Source of the DNA: Chryseobacterium sp. ZHDP1
GTDB lineage: Bacteria > Bacteroidota > Bacteroidia > Flavobacteriales > Weeksellaceae
DNA: 64,000 nt
Reading direction: 5' to 3'
Assembly: GCF_018603435.1 (NCBI RefSeq)
Contig: NZ_CP075682.1
Span: 2,356,001-2,420,000, forward strand
The translations under genes were made by a program, and so were the position numbers. Below, in pieces: positions 16,925 through 27,300 of the stretch. Position 1 is the stretch's first letter; each line of letters opens with the position of its first letter. Below the pieces are notes generated by a model that worked only from the letters and a program-made list of their open reading frames with translations, was not told the DNA's origin and searched no databases.

Positions 16925-19900
16925 TTATTCTTTGACAAATTTCTTCTGAACAGAAATAGTATTTCCATCCAAAATATCTATCACATAAAGTCCATTTATT
17001 AAATTGTGTACATCAATCTTATTATTCAGGATAATACCGCTTGATACCAATTGTCCTGCTGAACTGTAGATCTTATAATTCGCTTTTTTGCTGATATTTT
17101 TCACATACAGTACAGAACTCACCGGATTCGGATAAATCATGACATCTGTTTGATTAATTGAATTAGCAACAGGAAGCTTAGAAATTCTTACCGTGTAATC
17201 TTCTACTTCGCCATTCGGGAAGTTGGTACAATTTACAGGAATAACATCTTTGCCCATTGCTACTCTCATCACTACATATTTGTAGTCTACCAGACTGATG
17301 AACGCATCTGCAGGTACCGTAAATGTGGTGCTCGCAGTTGGATTACTGTTTGGTCCGTCAGCAAGGATTCTTTCATTAATATCGAAGTATCCGTTTCTGT
17401 TGAAATCGATCCATACTGCAACTCCTGCTTTATTGTTTCCTGACAGCTTTTTATCAATTATGATTTTATTGTCGGAAGACCCCTGAATCAGTTCAATAAA
17501 TTTAGCCGGAACTCCTGTATAATCTGTATAATTAGATCCTACGGAAGTATTCGTCATCTGAGGCTTACCATTTGGCGTTACCGTTACTTTAGAGATGTAC
17601 TCTGAAGTTGTTGTTCCGGTAGATGCCATCTGACAGTAAACAATTGTTGGTGTCGTGAAGAAATAAGGCAGTGTATATGTACCCGGAGTTCCGCTACAAA
17701 CGTTTGCTACCTGCATTTCATACTGTGTTAACTCTAATAAACCTGTAAGAGTAATCGTATTGGTATTCGATGGTACCATTGTCCAGCTCGGAATACCTAC
17801 TTTTCTGTATCTCAGGATATAAGTAGCACCCGGGAAAGGATCCCATGTTACCTGCGCCGTAGTCGGAGTAATCGCTGTAATGGTAAGTCCCGGAGGAGGT
17901 AACTGACAAGTTCTTTCCGTAGTAAACACTTTAGGATTAGACCATGGATTTACAGTAGTTTCTCCATTACAGATATTCGCCACCTGTACTTCATAAGTTG
18001 TATACGGGCTTAAACCTGTAAGTGTATATGTATTTAATGGTGCTGCAGTAACGTTTATTGTAGACCATGTTGCTGTACCTACAATTCTGTATCTGATTAC
18101 ATACGTTGCACTTGGTACAACAGGAGCCCATGTTACTACGGCTGAGTTGGTAGTTACAGTTCCTATTGTAACATTCGGAGGTGTAGGATCACATCTTGTA
18201 GTGAATGTCTGTGTAGGTGTAAATGTACCCGGAGTTGTTCCACAACTTCCTGCTATCTGTACTTCATAAGTTGTAGCAGGTGTTAAACCGGTTAAAGCCA
18301 ATGGTGGGTTACCTGTTAAAGTTGATACCACAACCTGAGTCCATGTACTTGTTCCTGCCACTCTGTATCTTACAATAAATGTAAGACCGCCTACAGGCAC
18401 AGTCCATGTAACATTCGCAGAAGTATGAGTAATTGTGTTAAATGCTAAATTAGTAGGTGCTGTTGTAGAACAAGGTCTCAATTTCACCGCATAATCTTCG
18501 ACTTCACCATTCACTGCATTCTGACACATAACTGGTGCACTTGTACGTTTAAGAACAACTCTCATTGTAGTTGTCAAAGGCCCGTTATATGCTGTTGAAG
18601 GAACGCTGAATAATGCTGTAACAGGAGTTGTAGTACTTGCCGCAGACGCCATAATCTGCTCTGTAGTTTCAAATACTCCGTTTCTGTTAAAATCGATCCA
18701 AGCTGAAACTGCATCATTTTGTGCCCCGCCTTTAGCTACTGAAATCTGGTTATTTGTAGAACCTATTTCCAGATTTACCAATGTTGCCGGAGTGGTATAG
18801 CTGATGTAGTTTGTCTGTACAGAAGTATTGCTCATTGGAGGAATACCCGGATTCACTGAAGTTATTGTCACATTTGAAATAAAGTCAGTCGTTCCTGTAC
18901 CCGTCATATTACAATAAGTAATCGGAGTAGTTGTGAAAAGTACAGAGTTAGACCAAGGTCCCTGAACTCCACCACAAATTGTAGCTACCTGTACTTCATA
19001 AGCAGTTTGTTCAGTAAGCCCTGTAATATTATAAAGGTTTCCTGTAACTACAGGAGATGTATTCCAAGCTCCCACAGGGTTGGTAGTTCTCCATCTTACC
19101 AAATAAGTTGCCCCAGTAGAAGAGATCCAAGATACTGTAGCTGTAGTAGCTGCAATATTTGATATTGTAATCCCTGTAGGTGCAGCCGTAGTACATGGCT
19201 GGATATCTACAAACTGAACCTGATAGTCTTCTACCTCGCCATTACTTGTAAGAGGTGAACAAGCATCGGTAGGAGTTAAGAAGTAAACAATCACACGCAT
19301 TTTTACTTTATTCGTACCAGAGTAAGCTCCGGCAGGAACAGCGAAATTAGCAGTAACAGGTGTTGTGGAAGAATAACCTAAGTTCATTATTCTTTCTCCA
19401 CCAGCAACTGTAGTAGGATTGTTATTAAAAATTCCATCTCCGTTAAAATCAATCCAAGCATAAGTAGAATATGTGCTTGATAAGATCGTTCTTCCTACAG
19501 AAAGTACGTTACCTGTAGAGTTACGAGCCAAAGTAATGATCTTAGTAGGATCATTAGAATAATCTGTGTAAGTACTAGCTCCGGAGTTGTTAGACATCAT
19601 CGGTGTATTCGTACCTGTAACAGTAATATTATTAATGTATCCGTCAGTTACTGTCGCAGTCCCTGAATTACAATATGAAATTGCAGGTGTAGTAAAATAA
19701 GTAGAAGCAGACCAAGCCCCTGTAACACCACCACAAATAGTTGCAACCTGTACTTCGTAAGTAGTGGAAGCATTTAAGTTTATAATAGTGTACGGGTTGG
19801 TTACCGGAGCAGCAATTACCGTCCAAGCACCAGTACCTGTTCTGTATCTTAATGTATAAGTTGCTCCGGTTGTATTGATCCAAGAAACCAAAGCTGTAGA

Positions 19901-22900
19901 AGCTGTAACGTTTGAAACCACTATCGGTGTTGGAGGAGCCGTTGTACAAGCCGCAAGATCAATAATCTTCACCGCATAATCTTCGATTTCTCCGTTCGCA
20001 ACCGTTGCACAAGGATCTGTAATTGTAGAAGTAGAGAAAATAACTCTCATTCTAAGTGTTAACGGACCATTGTAAGAAGTTGTAGGAACTGTAAATGTAG
20101 CTGTAATAGGAGTGGTTGTACTTGCAGTAGTATTAATTACTCTTTCTGCAGCTTCAAAGATACCGTTTCTGTTGAAATCAATCCAAGCTCCGACTGCCAG
20201 TGAAGACTGAGTAGTTGTTAACCAAGATTTAGAAACAGAAATTGAGTTATTGGCAGTATTACGAACCAATGTTATCAATTTGGTAGGATCAGGAGAATAA
20301 TTCGTATATGAATTCGCTCCTGAATTGTTACTCATTACGTAAGAACTCACTGGAGCTACCATTACGTTAGAAATATATCCATTGGTATTATTCGTAGAAG
20401 TAATATTACAATATGTAACCGCCGGAGTAGTGAATTGCAAAGGAGCAGTAAATGTTCCCGTAGTTCCCGAACAAACATAAGCTACCTGAACCTCATATTG
20501 AGTCTGTTCAAGAAGGTTGCTCAGTGTATAAGCATTCGTTGTTAAAGGAACTGTAATCCAAGTCGGAGAACCTACCTGTCTGTATTGTAAAACATAAGTT
20601 GCCCCCGTTGCAGGATCCCATGTTACATATGCAGAAGTTGCTGTAATATTTGTAACCGATAAGTTTAACGGAGCATTATTTGTACAAGCAATTGGCTGAA
20701 TTAATTTTACTGCGTAATCTTCAACCTCACCATATGTATAACTTGTACACATTACCGGAGAAGAGCTGAATTGTAATGCAACTCTCATCTTAGTAGTTGC
20801 TGGTCCGTTATAAGCAGTTGTCGGAACATTGAAAGTGGCAGATACAGGAGTAGTTGTACTTGCTGCAGAGTTCATTACCTGTTCTGTAGCTTCAAAAACT
20901 CCGTTTCTGTTGAAGTCGATCCATACTCCTACAGCTTCACTATATACTGTACCTGTCCAAGCCTTGCTAACTGAAACTGTATTACCAGTAGAACCGATTA
21001 CTAAATTTACCAAAGCACTTGCTGTAGTAGAGTAATCTGTGTAAGTAGCACCTGCAGAGTTATTACTCATTACAGAAGCTCCTACAGGAGTTACCGTAAC
21101 GTTAGAAATATATTCTTCTGTAGGGTTACTTGATGTCATTGTACAATAAGTAAGTCCTAAAGTTGTAAAGTTCGTAGAAGCAGAGAAAGGTCCCTGAACA
21201 CCGCTACAAACTGTAGAAACCTGTACTTCGTACTGGATGCTGTCACTAAGACCTGTAAGGTTTACAGAGTTTGATGCCGCATTCACAGTAATCCATGTTG
21301 TACTTCCTACCGGACGATATCTAACAATATAAGTAGAGTTAGCAGTTGCTGTCCATGTTACTGTAGCAGTAGTCTGTGTAATAGCGGAAACTACAATACC
21401 TGTAGGAGCAGCTCCGGTACAGTTTAGCAAAGAAGCTACTGTTGAACTTCCGATTGCATAGAAAACATTTCCGATAGAGCTTACTCTGATCTTAACTGTT
21501 CCTCCAAGAGTAAGACCCGTTAGGTTAAGAGACTCACTTCCGTCATTTGGTGTGGAAGCTGCAGCTACCGTCCATGTTACTCCGTTGTCTGTAGTATAAT
21601 CAATTTTTACATTCGCTACACTATAAGGAGCAGCGGTAGTATTTACCACATCCCATGTTACGTTCGTTGCACCGTTATTATATGCTGTGGTCGTAGTTAC
21701 TTTGAACGGCCCGTCGTTTCCAACAATGATCTGCTGATTGGCAAACTGAGTCTGCTGCTGAGTTGGCACCGGATTATTATCTCTTACCGTAACTCTGAAG
21801 TTTGTTGTTCTTGCAACGGTAGAAACAGATTCCCATCCATTGTTAGAGTTATTTAATACTCCCGCCAATACAGAAGATAATTTAGGAAAATATCTTGTTG
21901 GACTTGTTGTAGGGTTAAATGATCTAAATGAGGCTCCGCTTGCAGTAGTTCCTAAGTTATTCTTATTAATAGTAACACTTGCATTATCAACTTCTTCCCA
22001 GCAATACGTCATAGGATCGTTTTCTGGATCTGTTGCAGAAGCCGTTAAAACGAATGCTGTACCTTTAGGAATATTAAATGTTGATAATGGCGCAATTACA
22101 GGAGGGTTGTTTGTAACCGGTGTTTCAACATCACAGGTTTTGCTGGTAAGGTTATTTTGTACCTGTGTAATACTTACGGCATGGAAATAAGGATCAGAAT
22201 GAGCCTGAACATCCGTATTTGCTCCAGTAATCCCTGCATAACCCATAATTGTTGACCCAGAACCCGGCTCAACATTTACACCAGCACTTTCCAGACCGTG
22301 AGAAAAGGTGTGGTTTGCTCCCAGCTGATGTCCCATTTCATGAGCAACATAATCTATATCAAAATTATCTCCCTGAGGAATACCATCCGCCGGAGAAGTA
22401 TATCCGGATCCTTTCTGTTGAGAAGTGGAACTTGTAGGATCTATACAGACACACCCGATACAACCCGCATTACCACCCCCTCCGGAAGCTCCGAATAAGT
22501 GTCCGATATCGTAGTTGGCATTACCAACATTGGCTGTAAGAGTCTGCTGAAGTTCCAAATTCCAGTTATTCATCTGCGCTGCAGGCGAATATGGATCGGT
22601 AGAAGCATTGGTATAAATTATGTTCGGATAATTTTGTAAATTAAGGTGTAGCGCAAAATCTTTTTCAAATACACCATTTACTCTTGTTAATGTAGCATTG
22701 ATTGCTGTTAAAGCATTAGCAACTGTACCTCCGAAGTACTGAGTATATTCACCCGTTACAGACATTGCCAGTCTCATGGTTCTGTACTTTTTGTCGGATG
22801 ACTTGGCAAAGTTTGTTGTCTGGTTGGCAAATGACTTCCCTGCTGAATAAAGATTTGCTATCTCTTGCTTAGACAGCTTATCTTCGTTCATAGAACAAAG

Positions 22901-23371
22901 AAAACCTTCATTACTTTTATCAGTTTTTGGATGCACACCATAAACTGTTTTGTTTTTATCAGCAGGTTCTATGAATTCATATTTACCATCCTTGACGATC
23001 ATCGACTGAAAATCATCCGGTGCTAAACTGAATCTCAGGTATTTGCCGGGATCATCTATCCCGACTCCTACATAAGAGCCTAACTGATACTGGTCTGCCA
23101 GTTCTTTCACTACCACAGGGAAGCTGTAAACGGCAAATTTTTCAATTTTCCCATCTAAAGTTGGCAAAGAGATCGTGACGGGTTTTGCATTTTTTCCCGT
23201 TTCCTGAGCTTTCGCCAATTGAGACTTTAGTAGAGAAATGTCCAAAGAGTAGTAGTTCTTAATCTCAGAACTAGCTCTCGTCTTTTCCCCTCGAAATGTC
23301 GTGGGACTCCATTGTGCACTGGTAATCGCAAACAAAAAGAGGAAAAAGAAAGAAGTAAAATTTTTCTTCAT
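16925..23371 (-). CDS. Giant secreted reprolysin-like metalloprotease, T9SS type A
   Basis: Predicted exported zinc protease of 2148 residues. Order: signal peptide (MKKNFTSFFFLFLFAITSAQ); propeptide with a conserved GSYVGVGIDDPGKYLRFS block; reprolysin-like catalytic domain with HEMGHQLGANHTF (about residue 345) and Met-turn STIMGYAG; a cadherin/PKD-like domain (NNPPVIAPL); then seven fibronectin type III modules interleaved with five GEVEDY modules (each with WIDFNRNGVFE and ending GEVEDY or a variant); and a type A sorting domain (MIYPNPVSSVLYVKNIS to the end). The GGGGNAGCIGCVC loop before the active site is shared with two paralogues below. It probably degrades host or environmental protein or anchors to a surface; this is inference. 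The modules are repeated at DNA level. Confidence 0.92.
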   Translation of the reverse strand: MKKNFTSFFFLFLFAITSAQWSPTTFRGEKTRASSEIKNYYSLDISLLKSQLAKAQETGKNAKPVTISLPTLDGKIEKFAVYSFPVVVKELADQYQLGSYVGVGIDDPGKYLRFSLAPDDFQSMIVKDGKYEFIEPADKNKTVYGVHPKTDKSNEGFLCSMNEDKLSKQEIANLYSAGKSFANQTTNFAKSSDKKYRTMRLAMSVTGEYTQYFGGTVANALTAINATLTRVNGVFEKDFALHLNLQNYPNIIYTNASTDPYSPAAQMNNWNLELQQTLTANVGNANYDIGHLFGASGGGGNAGCIGCVCIDPTSSTSQQKGSGYTSPADGIPQGDNFDIDYVAHEMGHQLGANHTFSHGLESAGVNVEPGSGSTIMGYAGITGANTDVQAHSDPYFHAVSITQVQNNLTSKTCDVETPVTNNPPVIAPLSTFNIPKGTAFVLTASATDPENDPMTYCWEEVDNASVTINKNNLGTTASGASFRSFNPTTSPTRYFPKLSSVLAGVLNNSNNGWESVSTVARTTNFRVTVRDNNPVPTQQQTQFANQQIIVGNDGPFKVTTTTAYNNGATNVTWDVVNTTAAPYSVANVKIDYTTDNGVTWTVAAASTPNDGSESLNLTGLTLGGTVKIRVSSIGNVFYAIGSSTVASLLNCTGAAPTGIVVSAITQTTATVTWTATANSTYIVRYRPVGSTTWITVNAASNSVNLTGLSDSIQYEVQVSTVCSGVQGPFSASTNFTTLGLTYCTMTSSNPTEEYISNVTVTPVGASVMSNNSAGATYTDYSTTASALVNLVIGSTGNTVSVSKAWTGTVYSEAVGVWIDFNRNGVFEATEQVMNSAASTTTPVSATFNVPTTAYNGPATTKMRVALQFSSSPVMCTSYTYGEVEDYAVKLIQPIACTNNAPLNLSVTNITATSAYVTWDPATGATYVLQYRQVGSPTWITVPLTTNAYTLSNLLEQTQYEVQVAYVCSGTTGTFTAPLQFTTPAVTYCNITSTNNTNGYISNVMVAPVSSYVMSNNSGANSYTNYSPDPTKLITLVRNTANNSISVSKSWLTTTQSSLAVGAWIDFNRNGIFEAAERVINTTASTTTPITATFTVPTTSYNGPLTLRMRVIFSTSTITDPCATVANGEIEDYAVKIIDLAACTTAPPTPIVVSNVTASTALVSWINTTGATYTLRYRTGTGAWTVIAAPVTNPYTIINLNASTTYEVQVATICGGVTGAWSASTYFTTPAISYCNSGTATVTDGYINNITVTGTNTPMMSNNSGASTYTDYSNDPTKIITLARNSTGNVLSVGRTILSSTYSTYAWIDFNGDGIFNNNPTTVAGGERIMNLGYSSTTPVTANFAVPAGAYSGTNKVKMRVIVYFLTPTDACSPLTSNGEVEDYQVQFVDIQPCTTAAPTGITISNIAATTATVSWISSTGATYLVRWRTTNPVGAWNTSPVVTGNLYNITGLTEQTAYEVQVATICGGVQGPWSNSVLFTTTPITYCNMTGTGTTDFISNVTITSVNPGIPPMSNTSVQTNYISYTTPATLVNLEIGSTNNQISVAKGGAQNDAVSAWIDFNRNGVFETTEQIMASAASTTTPVTALFSVPSTAYNGPLTTTMRVVLKRTSAPVMCQNAVNGEVEDYAVKLRPCSTTAPTNLAFNTITHTSANVTWTVPVGGLTFIVRYRVAGTSTWTQVVVSTLTGNPPLALTGLTPATTYEVQIAGSCGTTPGTFTPTQTFTTRCDPTPPNVTIGTVTTNSAVVTWAPVVPSATYVIRYRIVGTATWSTINVTAAPLNTYTLTGLSPYTTYEVQVANICNGETTVNPWSNPKVFTTERTCQLPPPGLTITAITPTTAQVTWDPFPGATYILRYRKVGIPSWTMVPSNTNTITLTGLLELTQYEMQVANVCSGTPGTYTLPYFFTTPTIVYCQMASTGTTTSEYISKVTVTPNGKPQMTNTSVGSNYTDYTGVPAKFIELIQGSSDNKIIIDKKLSGNNKAGVAVWIDFNRNGYFDINERILADGPNSNPTASTTFTVPADAFISLVDYKYVVMRVAMGKDVIPVNCTNFPNGEVEDYTVRISKLPVANSINQTDVMIYPNPVSSVLYVKNISKKANYKIYSSAGQLVSSGIILNNKIDVHNLINGLYVIDILDGNTISVQKKFVKE

Positions 23372-23394
23372 AACTTTCTCAATATATTAATTAC

Positions 23395-23402
23395 ACAAAT
23401 CT
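23395..23402 (-). promoter_or_regulatory. Promoter of the 2148-residue protease gene
   Basis: Minus-strand TAGATTTG matches TAnnTTTG, 24 bases before the start codon. Confidence 0.55.
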
Positions 23403-23599
23403 AAACAAATTTAATTATTAAATTAAAAATATTTCCATTTTTTTTATACAGACTTTTCAACAATTCAATTCAAAGCATTGGGAATAACTAACCAAACAAA
23501 CAATATATACGAAATTGAAAATCTGATCTTATTTTAATTCATTGGATATTATTAAAAACAAAATATCCGGAATACAAATTGGGCATACAGTAATAAGCA

Positions 23600-23632
23600 A
23601 AAAAAATCCCCAGAAAATCTGAGGATTTTATT
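23600..23632 (-). terminator. Terminator of the 995-residue protease gene
   Basis: ATCCCCAGA and TCTGAGGAT around AAA (one mismatch), with an A run on the left side. Confidence 0.7.
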
Positions 23633-23650
23633 ATTTAAATAAGGCTTAAA

Positions 23651-26638
23651 TTATTTTTTGATGAATTTAGAAGTGAAAGAATCTTTTCCTTTTTCTTCAA
23701 TCGTAATTACATATCCGCCTTTAATTAATTCTGAAACATTAATTTGTCCGGCAGTAATATTTCCTTGTTTTACCAACTGCCCTGTTGCTCCGTAAATTTT
23801 ATAAGAAGCTTTATCTGACACTTTTGTAATATTTAAAATATCTGATGCCGGGTTTGGATATAATTGAATATTTGTTTTTGGTCCGTTTACATCATTTGTT
23901 GATAATGGCGTTGCAGTAACAACAACATTATAATCTTCAACTTCTCCATCATTAAAGTTATTTCCACATACCCACGTCGCAGGCGCATTTAATCCCACAT
24001 TCGTAGATCCTGCGTACCCAAGTATCACTCTCATTCTTAAAGTCTGCCCTTCTACAACACCTGTTGTAGGAACCGTAAATGTACCAGAGAATGAAGATAC
24101 TGCAGCTACAGGGAAATTTAATACTCTTTCTGTTGATTCAAATGTTCCATTTCTATTATAATCAATAAACACCATTGCAAAATCATATGCTGCAATATTG
24201 CTATTGATTGTCATAGGATAAGCAGTTCCTTTTACAAGATTAACCTGAAGAGAAGGATTGGTTGTAAAGTTTGAATAAGTAGCTCCAGCAGAAGTATTGT
24301 TGATATTAGCTACCTGTACTTTAGAAATATAAAGATTAGCAGCAGTTGTAGACGCAGCTGTACAATATGGAATTCCAATTGTTGAGAACGTAGTTGTAGC
24401 CGAATAAGCTCCAGGAGTTCCTGAACAAACAGCCGCTACCTGAACTTCATAATTAGTTGCATCGCTTAATCCAGACAATGTAAGAGTTGGATTTGCGGAA
24501 GTCGTCTGTTGCCAAGTTGTTGTTCCTACTACTCTATAACGAATAACGTAAGTAGCATTAAGAACCGGGTTCCAGCTTACAGTAGCACTATTGGCAGTAA
24601 TATTACTAGTGGTAACACCCGTAACAGCAGATCCGTCACACGCAGCAAAAGCAGCAACATTAATTTTCCCGATAGCATAGAATACGTTTCCAATGGAAGA
24701 AATTCTCAGTTTAATAATTTGTCCGTTCAATGTTGAAGGAAATGTGAAATTTTCCGTACCATCATTAGGAGTCGAAGCGGATAATACATTCCAGGTTACC
24801 CCGTTATCCGTTGTGTAATCCACTTTTACATTAGTAACATTATAAGGAGCAGATGCAGTATTTGCAACATCCCAATTGATTGCAGTAGGAATGCTCACAT
24901 TTGCATACAGAGTAGTTACTTTAAATGGTCCGTCGTTTCCTACAATAATTGTCTGAACATTATAGTCAGTTTGTTGCTGGTTAGCCGCAGCATTATTATC
25001 TCTTGCAGTTATAGCAAAGTTTGTAGTTCTTGCTACCTGAGAAACAGATTCCCAAGTATTTCCGCTGTTATCTAAAACCCCATTTAACACTGATGATAGT
25101 TTAGGAAAATAGCGCGTAGGAGTTGTACTAGGAGCCACAGATCTAAAAGAAGCACCTGTAGTTGTAGTTCCTAAATTGGTTTTGTTGATAACCACACTTG
25201 CATTATCAATTTCTTCCCATGTAAAAGTCATCGGATCATTTTCAGCATCTGTTACATTAGCCGTAAGTACGAAAGCAGTCCCTTTAGGAATGTTGTACGT
25301 TGGCAAATCAGCAATTACAGGAGGGTTGTTTGTAATACTGGTTTCAACATCACAAGTTTTTGCAACTAAATTAGCCTGTACCTGTTCAATACTTCCTATA
25401 TGAAAATACGGATCTGAATGAGGCTGAACATCTGTTGTAGCTCCGGTAATACCTGCGTATCCCATAATAGTAGAGCCTGATCCCGGCTCCATCTGTACAG
25501 GATTCCCCTGCATTGTGTGAGCAAAAGTATGGTTCGCTCCTAATTGGTGTCCCATTTCGTGAGCTACATAATCAATATCGAAATTATCACCTGACGGAGG
25601 ATTTGCTGCACTCGGTAAAGTACTTCCTGTTGCAGGAGAAGTAATTCCTGAACCTTTACCGTAACCTGCTACAGAATCATATCCGGTACCAACAGGACTT
25701 AAACAAACACATCCGATACAACCTGCATTACCTCCGCCGCCGGATGCACCAAATAAATGCCCGATATCATAGTTAGCCTGTCCCACATTAGCCGCCAAAA
25801 CGTCTCTAAGCGTAGTATTCCATGTTGCCGGAGGAGAAGAAGCACTTGTAACCGAATCATAAGGATCCGATGCAGGATCCGGATAAATTAACCCCGGATA
25901 GCTTAATAAATTCATATGAACCGCAAAATCTTTCTCAAAAACGCCATTCACTCTTGTGATTGTAGCATTAATTTGAGTCAGCGCTCCAGCAACTCCACCG
26001 AAAAACTGAGTATATTCTCCGGTAGTTGACATTACTAATCTTAATGTTCTATACTTTTTATCGTAACTTTTAGCAAAGTTTGTAGGCTGGTTTGCAATAG
26101 ATTGTCCACGTTTCAATAACAAATCAACCTGTTTTACTGCAGCCGGATCCTCCTGAGTAGAACACAGGAAACCGTTTTCATTCTTTTTGGATTTGGGATG
26201 TATACCGTAAACTGTTTTTTCGGAATTAGCCGGCTCTATAAATTCATATTCTCCTCCTTTAATAATCATCGACTGAAAATCATTTGGAGCGAGTGAAAAT
26301 CTAAGATACTTTGAAGGATCATCAATTCCCACACCTACATACGAACCTAGCTGATACTTATCAGCAAGATCCTTTGCCATAACAGGAAAACTGTAGACTG
26401 CAAATTTTTCGATTTTGCCATTTTGAGTAGGTAAAGAAATTTCAACTGCTTTAGCATTTGAACCCGCTTCCTGAGCGAGTGCCAACTTAGATCTTAAAGC
26501 TGAAATATCCAATGAATAATAGGCTTTTATATCAGCCTCTTTTCTTACTTTCTCTCCTTTAAATGACGTTGGTGACCATTGTGCGGTTGCTGCACCAATC
26601 ATAAAAAGAGAAAAGAAAGAAGTAAAAAATTTCTTCAT
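23651..26638 (-). CDS. Secreted reprolysin-like metalloprotease, T9SS type A
   Basis: Paralogue of the 2148-residue protease, 995 residues. Signal peptide, propeptide (YQLGSYVGVGIDDPSKYLRF), catalytic domain with HEMGHQLGANHTF (about residue 360) and STIMGYAG, PKD-like domain, one fibronectin type III module, one GEVEDY module (FNDGEVEDYNV) and a type A sorting domain (IQLYPNPASDILNITKVSDK ... FIKK). An insertion of about 15 residues near SGITSPATGSTLPSA sets it apart from the other two. It has its own promoter and terminator, so the cluster is not a single operon. Confidence 0.93.
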   Translation of the reverse strand: MKKFFTSFFSLFMIGAATAQWSPTSFKGEKVRKEADIKAYYSLDISALRSKLALAQEAGSNAKAVEISLPTQNGKIEKFAVYSFPVMAKDLADKYQLGSYVGVGIDDPSKYLRFSLAPNDFQSMIIKGGEYEFIEPANSEKTVYGIHPKSKKNENGFLCSTQEDPAAVKQVDLLLKRGQSIANQPTNFAKSYDKKYRTLRLVMSTTGEYTQFFGGVAGALTQINATITRVNGVFEKDFAVHMNLLSYPGLIYPDPASDPYDSVTSASSPPATWNTTLRDVLAANVGQANYDIGHLFGASGGGGNAGCIGCVCLSPVGTGYDSVAGYGKGSGITSPATGSTLPSAANPPSGDNFDIDYVAHEMGHQLGANHTFAHTMQGNPVQMEPGSGSTIMGYAGITGATTDVQPHSDPYFHIGSIEQVQANLVAKTCDVETSITNNPPVIADLPTYNIPKGTAFVLTANVTDAENDPMTFTWEEIDNASVVINKTNLGTTTTGASFRSVAPSTTPTRYFPKLSSVLNGVLDNSGNTWESVSQVARTTNFAITARDNNAAANQQQTDYNVQTIIVGNDGPFKVTTLYANVSIPTAINWDVANTASAPYNVTNVKVDYTTDNGVTWNVLSASTPNDGTENFTFPSTLNGQIIKLRISSIGNVFYAIGKINVAAFAACDGSAVTGVTTSNITANSATVSWNPVLNATYVIRYRVVGTTTWQQTTSANPTLTLSGLSDATNYEVQVAAVCSGTPGAYSATTTFSTIGIPYCTAASTTAANLYISKVQVANINNTSAGATYSNFTTNPSLQVNLVKGTAYPMTINSNIAAYDFAMVFIDYNRNGTFESTERVLNFPVAAVSSFSGTFTVPTTGVVEGQTLRMRVILGYAGSTNVGLNAPATWVCGNNFNDGEVEDYNVVVTATPLSTNDVNGPKTNIQLYPNPASDILNITKVSDKASYKIYGATGQLVKQGNITAGQINVSELIKGGYVITIEEKGKDSFTSKFIKK

Positions 26639-26663
26639 AGCTTTTTAAATTAAATTTACACAC

Positions 26664-26671
26664 CAAATATA
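26664..26671 (-). promoter_or_regulatory. Promoter of the 995-residue protease gene
   Basis: Minus-strand TATATTTG matches TAnnTTTG, 26 bases before the start codon. Confidence 0.55.
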
Positions 26672-26812
26672 GCCATTTCAGCTAATAATATCATATTAAT
26701 AACTATTTTAACTAAAAAAATATTTTATACTAGCATTATTTCACAAAAAAGTAAATAATCTTAGGACTTTTCCGGAGATTATTTTATCATTAACAATTTG
26801 ATTAATTATTTA

Positions 26813-27015
26813 TTACTTTTTAATGAACTTAATTGCCAATCGTTTCCTGCTTTTCCATTAGTAATGATCACAAATTCCATATTTAATTAATGACAAAACA
26901 ACAACTTATTCATTATTATATTGTTTGTCTATTACCATAAAATCGTAATAATATTTCCGGCGTGAAGCATATCTGTTTTTCGATTAAGATTTACACTAAA
27001 TAAATATGTATCTAA
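26813..27015 (-). pseudogene. Decayed T9SS type A sorting-domain remnant
   Basis: In the 453-base gap between two protease genes, the minus strand still encodes pieces of a type A sorting domain in shifting frames: LHAGNI (compare LVKAGNI), an internal stop, VVVLSLIK (compare VRVSELIK), FVIITNGKAGN (compare YVITIEEKGKD) and finally IKFIKK followed by TAA at 26813-26815. The order and spacing match the intact domains of the neighbours. At least two frameshifts and one stop separate the pieces. No protease body is left upstream of it. Confidence 0.6.
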
Positions 27016-27036
27016 TGTGAAAACAGCTATTAGATC

Positions 27037-27300
27037 ATAAAAAAAGCTCTGAAATAAAATTCCAGAGCTTTTATAAGTGTATATTGTTTATTTACTTTTT
27101 AATAAACTTAATGTTTTCAGAGAGACTACCCTCTTTTACAGTAATAATGTAAGTTCCTTTAATTAGTTCAGAAACTCTCACCTGATTATTATCAATATTT
27201 CCTGCTTTCACTAATTGCCCTACTGCATTATAAATTTCATATTTAGCTTTACCTGAAACTTTTGTAATATTTAGAACATCCGAAGCTGGGTTTGGATATA
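27037..27300 (-). repeat. 264-bp sorting-domain cassette, copy 1
   Basis: Terminator plus the last 70 or so codons of the M43 protease gene. It matches 29224-29487 at an offset of exactly 2187 with about eight substitutions counted by eye and no gap. Similarity drops sharply upstream of the GFGYI-coding (YPNPASDVLN) start. Confidence 0.9.
27043..27073 (-). terminator. Terminator of the M43 protease gene
   Basis: AAAGCTCTG and CAGAGCTTT around an 11-base loop, with an A run to the left. Confidence 0.75.

Noticed and set aside
17100..21450. Regularly spaced DNA repeats that could suggest a CRISPR or satellite array
   Set aside because: They coincide with in-frame FN3 and GEVEDY protein modules of several hundred bases each; no short identical repeats with unique spacers.
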